Of a stretch of 64,000 nucleotides of DNA, positions 19,919 through 32,880 are shown piece after piece. The stretch is from positions 1,433,820 to 1,497,819 of the forward strand of contig KL647309.1 of NCBI GenBank assembly GCA_000727475.1. The letters run 5' to 3'. Positions within the stretch are counted from its first letter, which is position 1; each line of letters opens with the position of its first letter. Both the position numbers and the translations under genes were made by a program. The DNA is from Sarcocystis neurona. Lineage: Eukaryota > Apicomplexa > Conoidasida > Eucoccidiorida > Sarcocystidae. The notes beneath the pieces are model-generated. The model saw only the letters and a program-made list of their open reading frames with translations, searched no databases and was not told the origin of the DNA.

Positions 19919-22900
19919 GACGACTATTCTTTTTGAAGGACCCGCACTCAAGAAATAACATGACAAAGGCGCATCAGTAACTGTAGAAGTCGTTGCAGTA
20001 GTACTTGTTGCAGTGGTAATGGCAGTAGCAGCTGCGAGTTGAGGGCAACTATACACGAATGGGGAATGCAGCACTCACCAAATGCTCATCTGAAATTTGG
20101 ATCCTCCACTACACTAAAAGAAAAGTTGGCGTGCTCAATGAAATCCAGTGCTTTGTAGTGCTTGTGAACGGCGTAGTAAATAACCGGAATAGCAGCACCT
20201 GTTCACTTCCGAATAGAGCGATTATGGGCTCAACCTGTCAAGTACTCCTCCATCTCTCAACGTTGTACTGAAGCAAGCACGGAGACGGCGTGTTTCAAAC
20301 GACCTGGATTAGGCAGCTGGACAGTTCATGTGGCACGTCGCTGTGTCTTGGTACACCACGCTTAGCTAACTTCAGGGGGTCAACAACAGCTGTCGGTAGG
20401 ATCACTGCCCACGCGTCTCATACGAGTTTGCCGGCACCGAAAAGTGAAAAGCTGGTATTTGTAGGAAACAGTCTGAGAAAACTGACACATGTGAGACTTC
20501 TATGCGTACTTCCGAAGATTCTACGCTAAAGTACTTGTAGTGGTATATAACTGTCAAAGATATCACGCAGGGGTAGAGAAAGAGGTTTATCGACGCAACA
20601 AGACAGATCGCGTGTGTTCGTCGCATTACCGTAGTGCACAACCTGATATCTATATTAGGAAGCTCCAGGCCAGGTCCTGCTTTTCAAAACATATGTGCTG
20701 TTTTACGGGTCGGCTACAAACTAGAAGGCGGGACAGAGATCTCGCTTTTTCATGTCTGGGGGTCTACTTGACAGTTTACCTACATGTATACATATGCATA
20801 TGTATATATTCGTAGGCAGCCACAGTGCCCACCTGCCATTGACGTGACTGCGATGCACACATAACAGTTTACATGCTTGTATACATACCTCCACGTGTGC
20901 AGCCACTTTGGTGAGGTGCTGGTACCATGATTACCCTGGCGCGCTGCAGACTCAATTTCATGCTCTTGGAGACGTGTTTCTCCCACCACGAGCAAAGACG
21001 AGCATCACCCCGTTCCCTTTAAAGTGTGGCATGTGTGGAAAAGAGGGACAATGAACAGTTTCGTCCTAAAAGGTAGTCTCTGGAATCATCAGAGACGTGC
21101 GCTGTTCGTCGCCATTTGACAAAACAACTGCGCAGCCTGCGTACGGACGCGCTCATACCGATTTGACGTTGTTTATTAGTTTATGGAGTTCTTCGATTCC
21201 ACGAATATGTGACACTGACAAATACTACAGGAATATGGACCTCTTCCCTTTGCAAAGCTACGCAGGTACTTTTAGACTGATATACTTTGAAAAAAAGCTG
21301 ATGCTGCGAGGCACACGTTCGCACCTGTGAATAGCTACGCATATATATATATATATGTATATACATGTATAAACAAGCACACGTTTACTACGAAGTTTCA
21401 CCCCGTCATCTGATGCGTTCTGTCACCGTAGAGCAGGACCTTTTGACATCCATACAAAGGTCTCGTTCCATTTATCGACCGCTGTCACCGTTAACGCGGT
21501 GCGAATCCTCCCTCCGGGTAAATGCGGTCACCGTTGGATGCCGCTACGCCGTACAGGATAGAATCCATTTGATAACGAAGCGTTGTATGTCACATCGTTT
21601 GCTGTGCACTGGGGTGTGGATGCACACAGGTTTGTATGTATCTGTGCATGCACGTGTATCTTCTCAAGCATACACTCCCTAACAAACGACACCCCGCATT
21701 ACCACAGCACCAAAAGGCAGGCATTCGCTGCCGAACGCATCGCCCGTAATATAGTATTCATCACGTGACATTTGCACCGTCCTTGCAGAGCGCGTTCTGC
21801 TGAAAATAGGTCGAATCTAGTCGTATAGATGTGTCCGTATATCCTATGTGTGTAGGTCGGTATCTACGTTTGTATGTACGTGTATATGTACGTATGTGTG
21901 CGTGCATGTAAATCTATGGATCCACATGTCCACAGAAAGTCAATCTACACGTACTAATTCTTGAAAACCATCCGCCCTCTTCTGTCCTTTGAAGAAACAG
22001 TGTGGACACGATATTTTAAAGGACGCGGTTAAATTTTGTCAAGCGTCCATCATCAACAACTGCCGGTTCTGTCGTTCGCAGCAGCCGGTACTTCCTGCTG
22101 CTTCAGCTTGGGTGGGGACGTAGTGAAAACGTCTCTCAGCTTCTTGTCACAGGAGTCGGCAGAATAGGTTATTTGAAACGTTTCAGGGGACTATTTTCGT
22201 AGTGTATGGGCCCTGCTGTGCTGGCAGACGGTTACTCGGACCTGACGTCCTGGTAGAAAAGGTAGAGCAAAATAATCTCGAAGTGACGTCCACGCGCGGC
22301 GACACCTACACGGCGTGAATGTGTGTGTACTGCCGTCCCGTCGTTTTTGAATAAACACGGGCGTATCGGCATCCACACTCACGTAGATATACATCTAAGT
22401 GTCCATGGATCTGTATTTGTCTCCTTGTACGCAAACAAACAAGACAAGCCACGATATCACCACGTGGCGGTCATAGTCTTCGCGACTGTATGTGTATCTA
22501 CGCGGACACGCATTGCGGCCGTGGCGCTTTACATTGCGTGTCTTCGACGATAATGCGCCTGAATATAGGTGTGCCCGCGTATCTTCATATTTATCCATGT
22601 AGAGCGCATATGCTGTATGGTCACGCAGTTGCGTACACATCGCAACACGTATGACGGGTACCCCCGCAGTCCATCACGTTACTATCACAGGAGCACAGAA
22701 TTGCAATGCTCAAGTGCGCTTGATAGCCTAAGGGTGAGCGCGACCCCGTCTACAATAGTTGGATTGATTCACCTCACCACGCACACTGGAAACCTAGCTG
22801 CCAGTATATACATTGTTTGGACAAGTAGTTAGGTAACGATGACGCCGTAACCACCGCACGGTGTCCGACGCGGCTGGCTCGTATCATCGCGAGTGCAGTG

Positions 22901-25900
22901 TATCTGCGACGTATGTATGTATGTATGTATGTATGTACGTATGCATGTATTCGCGGCTGTCTGCGTGCGCCAAATATTACCTGCGCAGTAAGCAGTCCGC
23001 CTCAGTCAGGCCACGACATGTATGCAGTTTTTTTCGTACGTGTGCAGCGGTCAACCCTTCATGTCAGCTCATCGCACCGCGTTAGGTCGGTGTGGTACAT
23101 AGGCACAGGTGTCCCTGTCGCCGGCCTCTTTTTAAAAAAGTTCTCTACAACGCGGTACGTTATTGCAGATGCCTGTGTTCCTCGTAGTGCGTACAACTCT
23201 GCAGTGGCAAGATTATTTCCCAATCGATGGCGTGCTATGTACGGAACATAAATGCAAGTAGACAAACGCTATCTACACATAAGTGTGGATGTAGGGGGAG
23301 TATGTCACTTTGGTATATCATATTAGAAGCGTGAAAGGAACCAGCGCGGCTTTCGCTGTAAAAGAACTGCAGCTCGGGCTGCTGTACCAGAGTAGCTTAC
23401 TTGCGATCAAACGGTTGCTTTCATCCTTTCTTGCAAACAATACTAAAGTCCTGGGCAAATCATCCCCGTGATGCCGAGGGCAAAACAAACAAATAAATAC
23501 AGCTAGGCAGATTCTACAGAAGGAGTAGAACCAACGTACGGACAGGCGGGCAACTGCATTCGATGGAACGAGTTTTGAGTTTTTCAACACTCTACCGAAG
23601 TGCACAACCTACTGCAAAAGTTATAATTCAGTGACGAGTGAAGGCAGGAGGGGAAGACGACCTAGAACGGAGTAGTAACATGGATTTTCAGATAAAAACT
23701 GTGGGACAAACGGGGGGTGTGCAAGAAAAGGTGGGACATCTCTCTTCATAAATCGCAGATAAGTCGAAGAACACGGTAAAACAAAGATTTCACAGCAACA
23801 CGCAGAGCCCTTGACGATGGAAGCAGTCGCCTGACCCCTACTGAAATGTTCACGCTTACGTACGTCTATTTATTACGTATCTGCACAGAGATCCACGTGT
23901 ATGTCGTATTGCCTGTGTACACAGATAGAGTATTTAAGCAGCATATATGTTGTATACTTTGTGTGTACAACGCATTAGTTTACGTATACGTTGTATTGTC
24001 TGTACACACGGACAGAATACATTAGCAGCGTTTATCGCTTACCAGCTGCGTACAATGTATTAGTCTACATAGTACAACAGATGAACACGCACAAACGTGT
24101 ACGTACACCTGTGATGCACCTCACACGTATATAACGGTTTTGAGTGTGTAACGTGAACAAAGTTCCAGCGATTGTATTCGATAGAGATCTGCGTAAGTGA
24201 ATGGTCGGTATTGAACTGGCACAATTTGTCGTGTTGAATCGAGCACACCGTACACGCTGTAAGGAGGGCAGTCAACCTCTGCGTGCGGGTGCTTTGTGAT
24301 TCCATGTACATCAGTACTGCTTTTAGATCGCCTCCTATACGCAGGGGCCCTGATGTGCACTTAGGAGTACGGGCTCACGAGTATCACGTAGTATCCAAAG
24401 ACTATTGGCAAACACCGGTATTTAGGTGTAGACGCTGAAAATACGAACGAGCTTTCACACTCGTAGGCACTTCTACGATCATGGATCTCAGCAAGTGATG
24501 AGTGTTCCCATTCCTGTGTATCGTTTTTCAGCAAGGACACCAACTGGAAAACTAGGAAAGACATTTTTGTATAAATCCCTGGTGTGTACGCATGAAAGGG
24601 GAATGCGCCCGTGTAGACCGCAGATGACAACTAGGAAGCACGATGCACCGGAAAGATGCCTTTTTCACCCTTTCGTCTCTGTGAGCGTACCGACTATGTG
24701 GAGGTCACTTCTGTGGGGACATAAGCATACATGAGGTCCGGGATACGGGGAAGGACAAGCACTATTTCTGCGTTGTGTGTGCACTGCAGAGGCGCAGAGA
24801 CGTGTTTTCCACTTTGTTGAGCCCTTTGCGGCACGATGAGCTTTGGCTAGTGAGCATGGTCAGCCCTTTTCTGGCGATCAACCTCTGCCGTACAACAAAC
24901 AAAGCTACGAACCACAACAGCCGCCACATATTGCAGTTGATTAAAACGCAGTGTCTGGCTGTGCGAGTTTCCCAGAGATTTCTTTCCTATAAGGATACGC
25001 GCGCCCAGTTTATGCGTCGACTACTGAGAAACCGACTCTATCGTGCACCAAAAAACCTGTAACCTGTCTTTGATAAGAGAAATATCCTGCATATATGCCT
25101 TTACAGCGTAGCAAGTGCGCGCCTCAGGCTGTCCAAGTGCGTGCTAGTTATGGAGGTAGAGGTAATACATGTGAAGAGGGGCCTCCAGTTATACTAGAGA
25201 AGCGTGCTCCGCGTGTCTCAGTCCCTAGTCCTGAAGACGCGCCACAGCAGTTTTCTGTGCTCTTGACGTTGCACGCACTGTTGAGGCTCCTCAGGCGTTT
25301 CGTGCTAGCGTGCAGACCAATCATTATGTCTCCCATGCGGATCCGTACGTATACCACCTACACGAATAGACGCATGTGCATTACAAAGAAATAGGCCTTC
25401 TGCAACTGCATACGAACAAGACTTTTCTACCTGGTCACGCGTCTTTGGACTTGTGTAGAAGTACACATAGATCGGTGGATAACCATAAACAGAGAGGCAA
25501 GCACCGCCACACGTTTCCCGTGCGAAGCACAGATCTGTGTTTACAGGTACAGTTCCAACCACAGTCGTCAGCTGCCATGGGCGTGAGCCCCTGCGTGGCA
25601 AATTTCGGAATATATCATTACTCTATTTTGCTTTACGTCACAGCTGATGCTCAAGTATTTTTCTTTTTCCGTCGACACAAACAAGCAGAAAGAACCTTTG
25701 GATTCTATTCCCCCGCCTTATTCGCAGGTTCTGTAGCCTCCTGCAACTGATCGCGATTTTTCGTTTTTTTCAGCAATCGTCCTGCAAAACAGCGCTCGCT
25801 GTATTTAGATTGGTCTCCTGCTGCGTCGTCTCATTTCCATACTCGCTGAGTGTTTGTAACTTACGCTTGATGGTGATGCGTAAGGCAACACATCGTCTTG

Positions 25901-28900
25901 TCTGCCGACCGTACTGTTATAAATTTTCTTTGGTGGAGGCAAGGGAGGCGTTTTGATGTGTTACTCCTTTTTTACACTCGAGACACACTAGTGCGTACTC
26001 ATACATTAGATGACTCCGTCTGTTGGGCACCAGTTTTTGCAACCCCTCTTACGCTTCGCAACTGACGCAGGACTGGTTGAAGACGTCGCTACTTTCCCTG
26101 GCTACTCTCGAAGGTACATGTCTTTAAAATTCGCTGCCGATCCTTGCGAGCGGCGGCCACTTAGGTTGTTCCGCACGCGTATTTTGCTTCCCTTCCTTTG
26201 TACCTCGTGACTCTTCCTTTTCTGATACATCAAGTGTGATGTGTGTAGTGTCCTCGTCGTCTGACCTTGTGCACAAGCTGGACTGCACGCGCCGCCGACC
26301 CTATTTGAGTAAGAGCGAGTTTTTATTTATATACAGTGCTTAGAAGGATCTGTAACTTGACGGGGGTCTACCGGGGAATCACTGTTTAGGACGGTACCTA
26401 CCACTGAATCAAACCACTCAATCTACATACCTGTACGTGCGACGCAAGCACCGCTCAAAATTGACGTCTGTCCTTTCGTGTAAAGTATCGACAGGAAATT
26501 TATTGTTTTACCACGTGATACCCTTGCGCCTTTTGTGAGCTCTGGTGGCGCCCTGAACCATCACAGTCAAGCCGCGTGTTGCAGCAGCGTGATATACATG
26601 GTTGCAATCCAAATACCATTTCATGTACCACGATGATGATCTACATATGTATAAGTAGACAATCTCTTCCACATAGCTACTCCAATCTCTCGTTGTCGAA
26701 GATCGTACGCTGCGTTGTAATGTGGTTATCTCCACACCAGAAGCAAATAGAGGACAAATCTGTTCACTCCCCTGCCGTAGAGACATCTGCGGTCATACCC
26801 GAACGACTGGGTAGCCAGAACTCCCTGCACAGACTGTCGTAATTCATTTGTCCAACGTCTGCCGCGACGCGTGACCGTCTGCGTGACGAAACAGAAGTTA
26901 CGAGCTGCCCTCTTGATTCTTAGTATTCAACCCTAGGGGTAGGGAGGAGAGAACAGCAGAATCACATCCCAAACAAGGGGTAAATGAAAGAGGAAGAAGA
27001 GAAAAAAGTGGCAGGAGCAACACCAGCAGCCCCCTGATAGCCGAGTGAAGTGATCCCTTCAGTCCCCGTTGAAAGTAAGCGGAGCCCCTTTCAGCATTAA
27101 CCGTTAAGAGGAAGGTGATATTTAACAGACGTGTAACATAAAACTATCTGTGATTGAATGGTAGACGTCTGCGTACGTGAATTTTAAAGTGTTGTCACTT
27201 GTATGACCTTCGTCTACCGTTACATTGACATAAGCGCAAGCAAAATTAAGCCCCGCTTGCAGAGGACCACGTTCTAGCCGCCGAAACATCTTTTGGACTG
27301 CGTTACGTCAACACACTTGAAGCACACGGATTCTGCGCTAATATCGAATGCAGTTGTGCGGCTATTACGCAGGTCACTAGCGTTGAAAGGATTAGATACC
27401 GACTGCTGAAGCAAGTTCATTATTCCAAGCAGGTTCATTGTTCTAAGTTTAATTCGGAACTAAAACACTGTTGTGTAAGAATGGCAGCCTTTATAGGGCA
27501 GCTACTAGTCACAGGCGATCCTCTACGTGTAGACTGGAGACAATTACTTCACTTATATGTGCTTACTGAAAAAGCTGCACTTCTGCACACCATTGACGTG
27601 CTGGTGTCTTGAACACTCGAGTCCCGTTGGCAATTTTAGTTTCTTTAATTGTACTTACTTCACGCTCAAGAGAATTTGTTCTGAATATCGGCAGGGAAGA
27701 GGTTCAGGTGCATCAGAAAATTCTTAGTTCTGCAGGTTTCATTCTGTCTTCCTTCGGAAAGTTGCGCACGGCGAATAACAACTTTGACCCGATATATCTT
27801 TCACATATGAGTTAGGGATTTTAGACTTCAGGGCTTCCCTACTTTCCATCCTTTACGAGCCTTTCTTGAAGAATATGCACATAAGTCTGTATTCCACAAG
27901 CACGCATACATACGGATACCCACATGTACCTCTACACGACTTAAGAAGTAAACAACCCAAGAGCACAAGCAGCACGTCAGTCTTCTTGTCTAGAGTGTCA
28001 CCTATGATAAGGCATGCTACCTACACACCATGATTCCACCAGAGACAAAACTTACTCTGGCAAAGCTAGGTGTGGTCAGTTTGAGAATTCTCCGTGTCTT
28101 TTTGGATCCACTCCGTCTCCGTTCCTCGCTTTTGCAGACCTATTTCGCATTGACATTTTAAGGTGACCTAGATTTTGTCTATTTTCCACACCAGTCTATC
28201 TATGGTACGCGTGTGAATTACACCGGCAGAGTCTAGAAGTCCCGAGGTATTTCCAGCAGTTTGTCGCTAACCGGAAGCGGCAGGTGTTGCCTGCCTCAAA
28301 TTCAGCTACTTAAAATGTCCACCTAGTTTCAACTGAAGGAAATTGGAGAGTGTTGACTGCCCCAAATCCGTGCCCTTCAATTTTGCAGTCTCAAAAAAAA
28401 GCAGATAGGAAGTTGTCAGTGATTCTTCAAGAGTTTTCAGTGTAACTAGATACACCGAATTCGGAAGAACCGGCCGAAGTTCATCTGCACCACAAAGCCT
28501 GTTCACAGCATACTTCAACCACGCAGTCCCGCGCTCTTACAATGCAGACAGGGAGACAGAGAAAGTTCTAGAGCCCTGCTTAAGCAGCTTGTCTTATTTG
28601 TACAAGCTAGTAGAGATGAAAATGACCCGTTTACAAAGACAATCCATCTTTTTTATGAAGACCTGCCCAACGCACACAATTCGTGGCGGACTAGTGTAGT
28701 TTTTTGTGAAGGTTTAAATGAGCTCAAGTCCACTTCTGGATATCTCCTCATCTTTAGTGGAGAGCTGGTGAAGACCTTACATACATCGCAGCTGTCCAGC
28801 GAAAGACTCCTCTTCCAGCTGAAAAAGCCTGTCAAAAGGTAAGCTTCACGAGAGTAGTGTTTCTCCACTTAAATCATTAATAATGTATGTACGTGTGCAC

Positions 28901-31900
28901 CTTCTGTATACCTTGAGTATACGTGTAGATATCCGAATATATGTATATGTATAGGTATGCCTACGTACTCATCTTTGTTGTTCATGTTCCTCAGTAACAC
29001 GTACGTGCAAATGCACAAACGCCTCACACTCTGCCATTTACTCCAACAAACGGAACTAGCGAGTGAACGAGAACAAGTTCGTTTTCTTAGATTTTTCCTG
29101 CAACGCAGACAAGACGAGACAGTGTCCAAAGTAGACATCCCTTCTCAGTTCTGCAACGGGCTCCTACACTTTGTCCACTTGGGGGGCTTTGAACGCGTTC
29201 GGCTACTCAGAGTCATAGTGATGGTGTCAGTGTTTCCACTCTTACATAATATTCTGTCACCGTGCAGAGAACAAAACATCTCTTCGGATCCGGTCGAAGC
29301 AGTCCCGCATTGAGTACGCGGTGAGTTTTTTTATATGGACTCCATCCTGTACACATCCATATATACTTAATTGCACCTGTACATACACGCTCACACACAC
29401 ACACACACACACACACATAGGCGCATTCACAGGTACACACAAACGTACGTACTTGCACACGTGCGTACATAGACCCTTGTGCTTTTAGCGAGATATCGGT
29501 CGCTCTGTCAGTACTCACGTTTATTTACACGTACATGATATAGTTCTATAGGTCCGCGATAGAATGCGTTGAGTGAGGAGTGTATACACATTTTCACTCG
29601 CAATGCATCCTGAATTGACCAGTAAGAGGTAACCGTAAATTGTGGTATCAGATTGTGTGCTCAGGACAGTCTCTCTTCTACCGTAAAAACTAGATACTCA
29701 TAGTATCGTCTTTTTCAACTGCATCTTCGCAGTGTGGCAGAAGGCGACGCACGTTTATAATGCCCCTTTTCAGGTCGTCTTTCCTACATTGTGGACCTAC
29801 TCCGTTTGTGCCTGCAAATCTAATTACACGTATATGTATACATATATGCGTGTGTATATATCCATCATGCGTTGTTCCTTTTTCAGTGTGCCGTTCATGT
29901 TGCCACTGCTGTGTAATATGGCAGAAGCTCGAAAAAACAGAATCTACAAAATTTCCAAAATATAGCACATCAAAGAAAGGTAGTTTTTCTAGTTGTTCTC
30001 CATACCATGATAGTTATGCCCATACTGGCGCACTGCCCATTTCACAGAGTTCTACCAGTAGTACATGTAAGACTCTACACCCATTTACTGACGCCAGTGG
30101 TATTTATCCCCCTGTCTCCACGATCAGCCTCTCACTACTTACCGGCGAACGTGACCTTCGACGGAGTGAACCACCGTAGGTCAGAGATGGCTACAACGCT
30201 GCACGCATCCTATTTTGATAGCTATCTCTGTATGAGCGCCTGTACCCTCACATGTGGAACAAGAAATTTGGAACAAGGGGAACTACCACAGAGAAAAGAA
30301 CAGGAAGAAGCAGAGAAGGTGGCAGAGAAGCGGACCTGGTTTTTACCGTTGGCGTGTTGTAGACGAAGAGAGACGCCACCATCTGGTGCTCTGCTCTACC
30401 TCATTTGTTTAGAACAGACAAATAATTCGAAATTTGTTTCACGAGTTTGGACGCCTTCGTAGCAAGCCACAGGTGCACGTATAAGGTCGTATTTGACGCT
30501 TAGGATGGGCGCCGGTCTGCAACGTCAAATGCTGCCAGCGAGTAGTTATCAAAATTTGCGAACGTAATGGAATAACAATCCGCTGAAGTGCTGTTACAGT
30601 GAATCTGCATGATGTGTGAACACAGAAGACCAGTATGCGGTAACAGAGTTCAACAAAATTTTCTTTCAGTAGCGCCAATCTACGAGGCTCCATAGCGTTG
30701 TTTTGAATTTCCGTGCGCTTACCAGCAGGCCCTCTGCGCCGCTGTGAATTCTCTCGTTCTAATCCATATATATATATATATGTATACTGTATACGTGTGT
30801 GTGTGTGTGGAGTGGCACAGCTGTAAGTACATGTATCCGCCTGTTACGCAGCCAGTCGAGTAGTTCTCAGACTCTGCAGCTGTCCCTCTACCACGCAAAC
30901 ACGTCACGTTCTCTCTTTTAATGCCTCTACACTTAGCAGGTGCATATATACCTCTGTAAGAGCGTTGACTCTATACACATGGTCCTGAACTGTCTCCACG
31001 CCCCTGTTTGTGTGAGTGTGTACACCCGTATGGAACAGTATCTTCAGAACAGCTTATCCACAAAAATTCGGGAAATTCTATCTTCTCGATTTCCCCTTCC
31101 TTGTCGTGTAGCGTCTCAGGTGTTCCTTTTCATCTACCCGTAAACCTAGAGTTGCCGCGCAGCCGTGCACTAACTGTTTACGTCAAAGATGGAGGATCAA
31201 CGTGTCTGTCACGCCATCGCTGAGAAAGCGCGCCGATACAGTCCTACATCGACTGCCCTTGTGTAATTTCGCACTAGCAATGCGTCTTTGCCGCCGTTTT
31301 TTCCACAGTCCACGGCAGACTGGTCGTGTCGTAAATCTTCCACTTCTGTCACTGTATTCTGTACTTCAGATTCCGGTGCACCTGGTCTCGAACGTGGGAT
31401 TCGTGCGTCCTACAAGTGTCACCCCTTCGACGAGTTGCGCGAATACACGTTTGTAATGAACTACTTCAGTGCTGTAACGGGTAGAATGAACAATAAGGCC
31501 GCTGCGGTACACAAATAATAGTGACACGAAAGCGGTTTTTAGTGACACAGGGGGAGTCAACCAAGAACAGTCATCGTCCTTGACTGTCGCCTTCACAGAG
31601 CGTCGCTTTATCCGCCTTTTTCTTATCTCGAACTCAGACACGCGTACTGGAAAGTCTTTCTTCTTTCCACAGTGTAGCAACTGCACGACCGACAAAATTT
31701 CCTTACGCATCTCTCCAAGCGCCCCCATGCTGACGTCTTACCACACACGTGCTCACAAACACATTTACATACGAGTAAAGATGTGTCTAAAGAAAGAAAA
31801 ACATTCAGCTACATACGTACATCTGCACGCACAAGCATAAATACATATATATATACATATACATATGTATATATATATATATATTTGGACGCGTATATAA

Positions 31901-32692
31901 GTACACCTACGTAAGTAGTAAGAATGGAAAATAAGTTAGGTGATATTATACACCCACTCACAAACGTGAACGCATACGTGCCTGCCTTAGTAGGGGTGAG
32001 ATGATGCGCACGAAGCTTCCCCTAGAGAAGAGGAACGGTGGTTAGTGGAAGAGCAGAGACACTCCTTGAAAAAAGGCAGCGCTGCTGCTGGATCCGCGGT
32101 CTTGCAGCACCAAGGCCCTATCTGGCGGCCTCACAGGGAGAAGTACGGAGTGTAGCAAGGCAGCAGCAGAAGGCGCGGCAATGCTGAGTCGCAGGAGCAG
32201 CAGCAAGACAGATCGAGCCCCAACAGTGGCAGGTGCCACAGCGATAAAAGAACAGAGGGCACAGCGTTACAGGAACCAGCAGAAGTACCGGCAGAAGCGG
32301 CAGCCGCAAGCAAGGGAGGCAGAAGCAGCGGAAGCGAAAGCAAGAATCGGAGCACCAACGCAGCAGCAGAAGAAACAGTAGCAGCCTCTTAGGAGGCTGG
32401 GTTTTCGACGGCTTGAAAAAGACAAATTTGCACTATATTGCTTCAGTGCTGGAGTGTACGGGAAAACCATATGACCGCAGGAAGTGGCGTAGCTGCTTCA
32501 TCAACAAGACAGCGGCACAGCCCCCGAGGGGGGACACACTACAGTCTGTTTTCTGCTTTGCTGCTGCTCTTCTAGCGGCGGTCGTGGTGCTGCTGCTGCT
32601 TTTACGTTGCTGCTAATCTGCTGGCACTTCAGCTGCTGCTTCTGTGAGTGCGCTGCTGCTACTTTGCCGCTAATTGACACCCCTCTTTCTCT
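19919..32692. other. Repeat-poor region without recognised genes
   Basis: About 12.7 kb upstream of the ROPK gene and downstream of the Aha1-like gene. CAG repeats are absent from about 20 to 32.05 kb and microsatellites are few (a GTAT run near 22912). Open frames reach at most 151 codons (30007-30462, plus) and none shows a domain. A 101-codon segment ending near 29313 on the plus strand has helix-like composition but no match. From about 32.06 kb CAG repeats resume. Small multi-exon genes or non-coding RNAs could be missed by eye. Confidence 0.55.
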
Positions 32693-32880
32693 TCAACCCC
32701 TTGCCCGCAGATCTATGACGAACTGCCGAAGCAGCTGCTTCAACAGCGGAGGCAGCTCCGTTTTGGCCGCTGAGTCGATCCGCTGCTGGGCAGGGATCCT
32801 TCCATCACCGTGAAGAGAAATTTGATAATCTTCTGCCGTTTCTGAGGTAAAGTCGCTGATTTCCACCCGGCCGCGTGAGT
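32693..32880 (-). CDS. AHA1: AHA1-like exon 7 (C-terminus)
   Basis: It encodes SRGRVEISDFTSETAEDYQI, SLHGDGRIPAQQRID and the last helix LPPLLKQLLRQFVIDLRARG, then TGA. This matches the second half of Aha1_N (GxVxIxxxSxExxxxDYxIxV and the VRxxLxxFVxDL helix). The acceptor is CCTCCTTCAG. Confidence 0.9.

Noticed and set aside
19919..20074. Upstream in-frame ATG extending the ROPK frame by 52 codons
   Set aside because: It would bury the signal peptide; the Thr/Ala-rich extension looks like translated 5' UTR.
22905..22950. GTAT tetranucleotide run considered as a regularly spaced array
   Set aside because: It is a simple microsatellite; no CRISPR-like spacers occur anywhere in the window.
30007..30462. 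151-codon plus-strand open frame in the repeat-poor block
   Set aside because: Mixed composition, no signal, domain or repeat; within the length expected by chance for this base composition.
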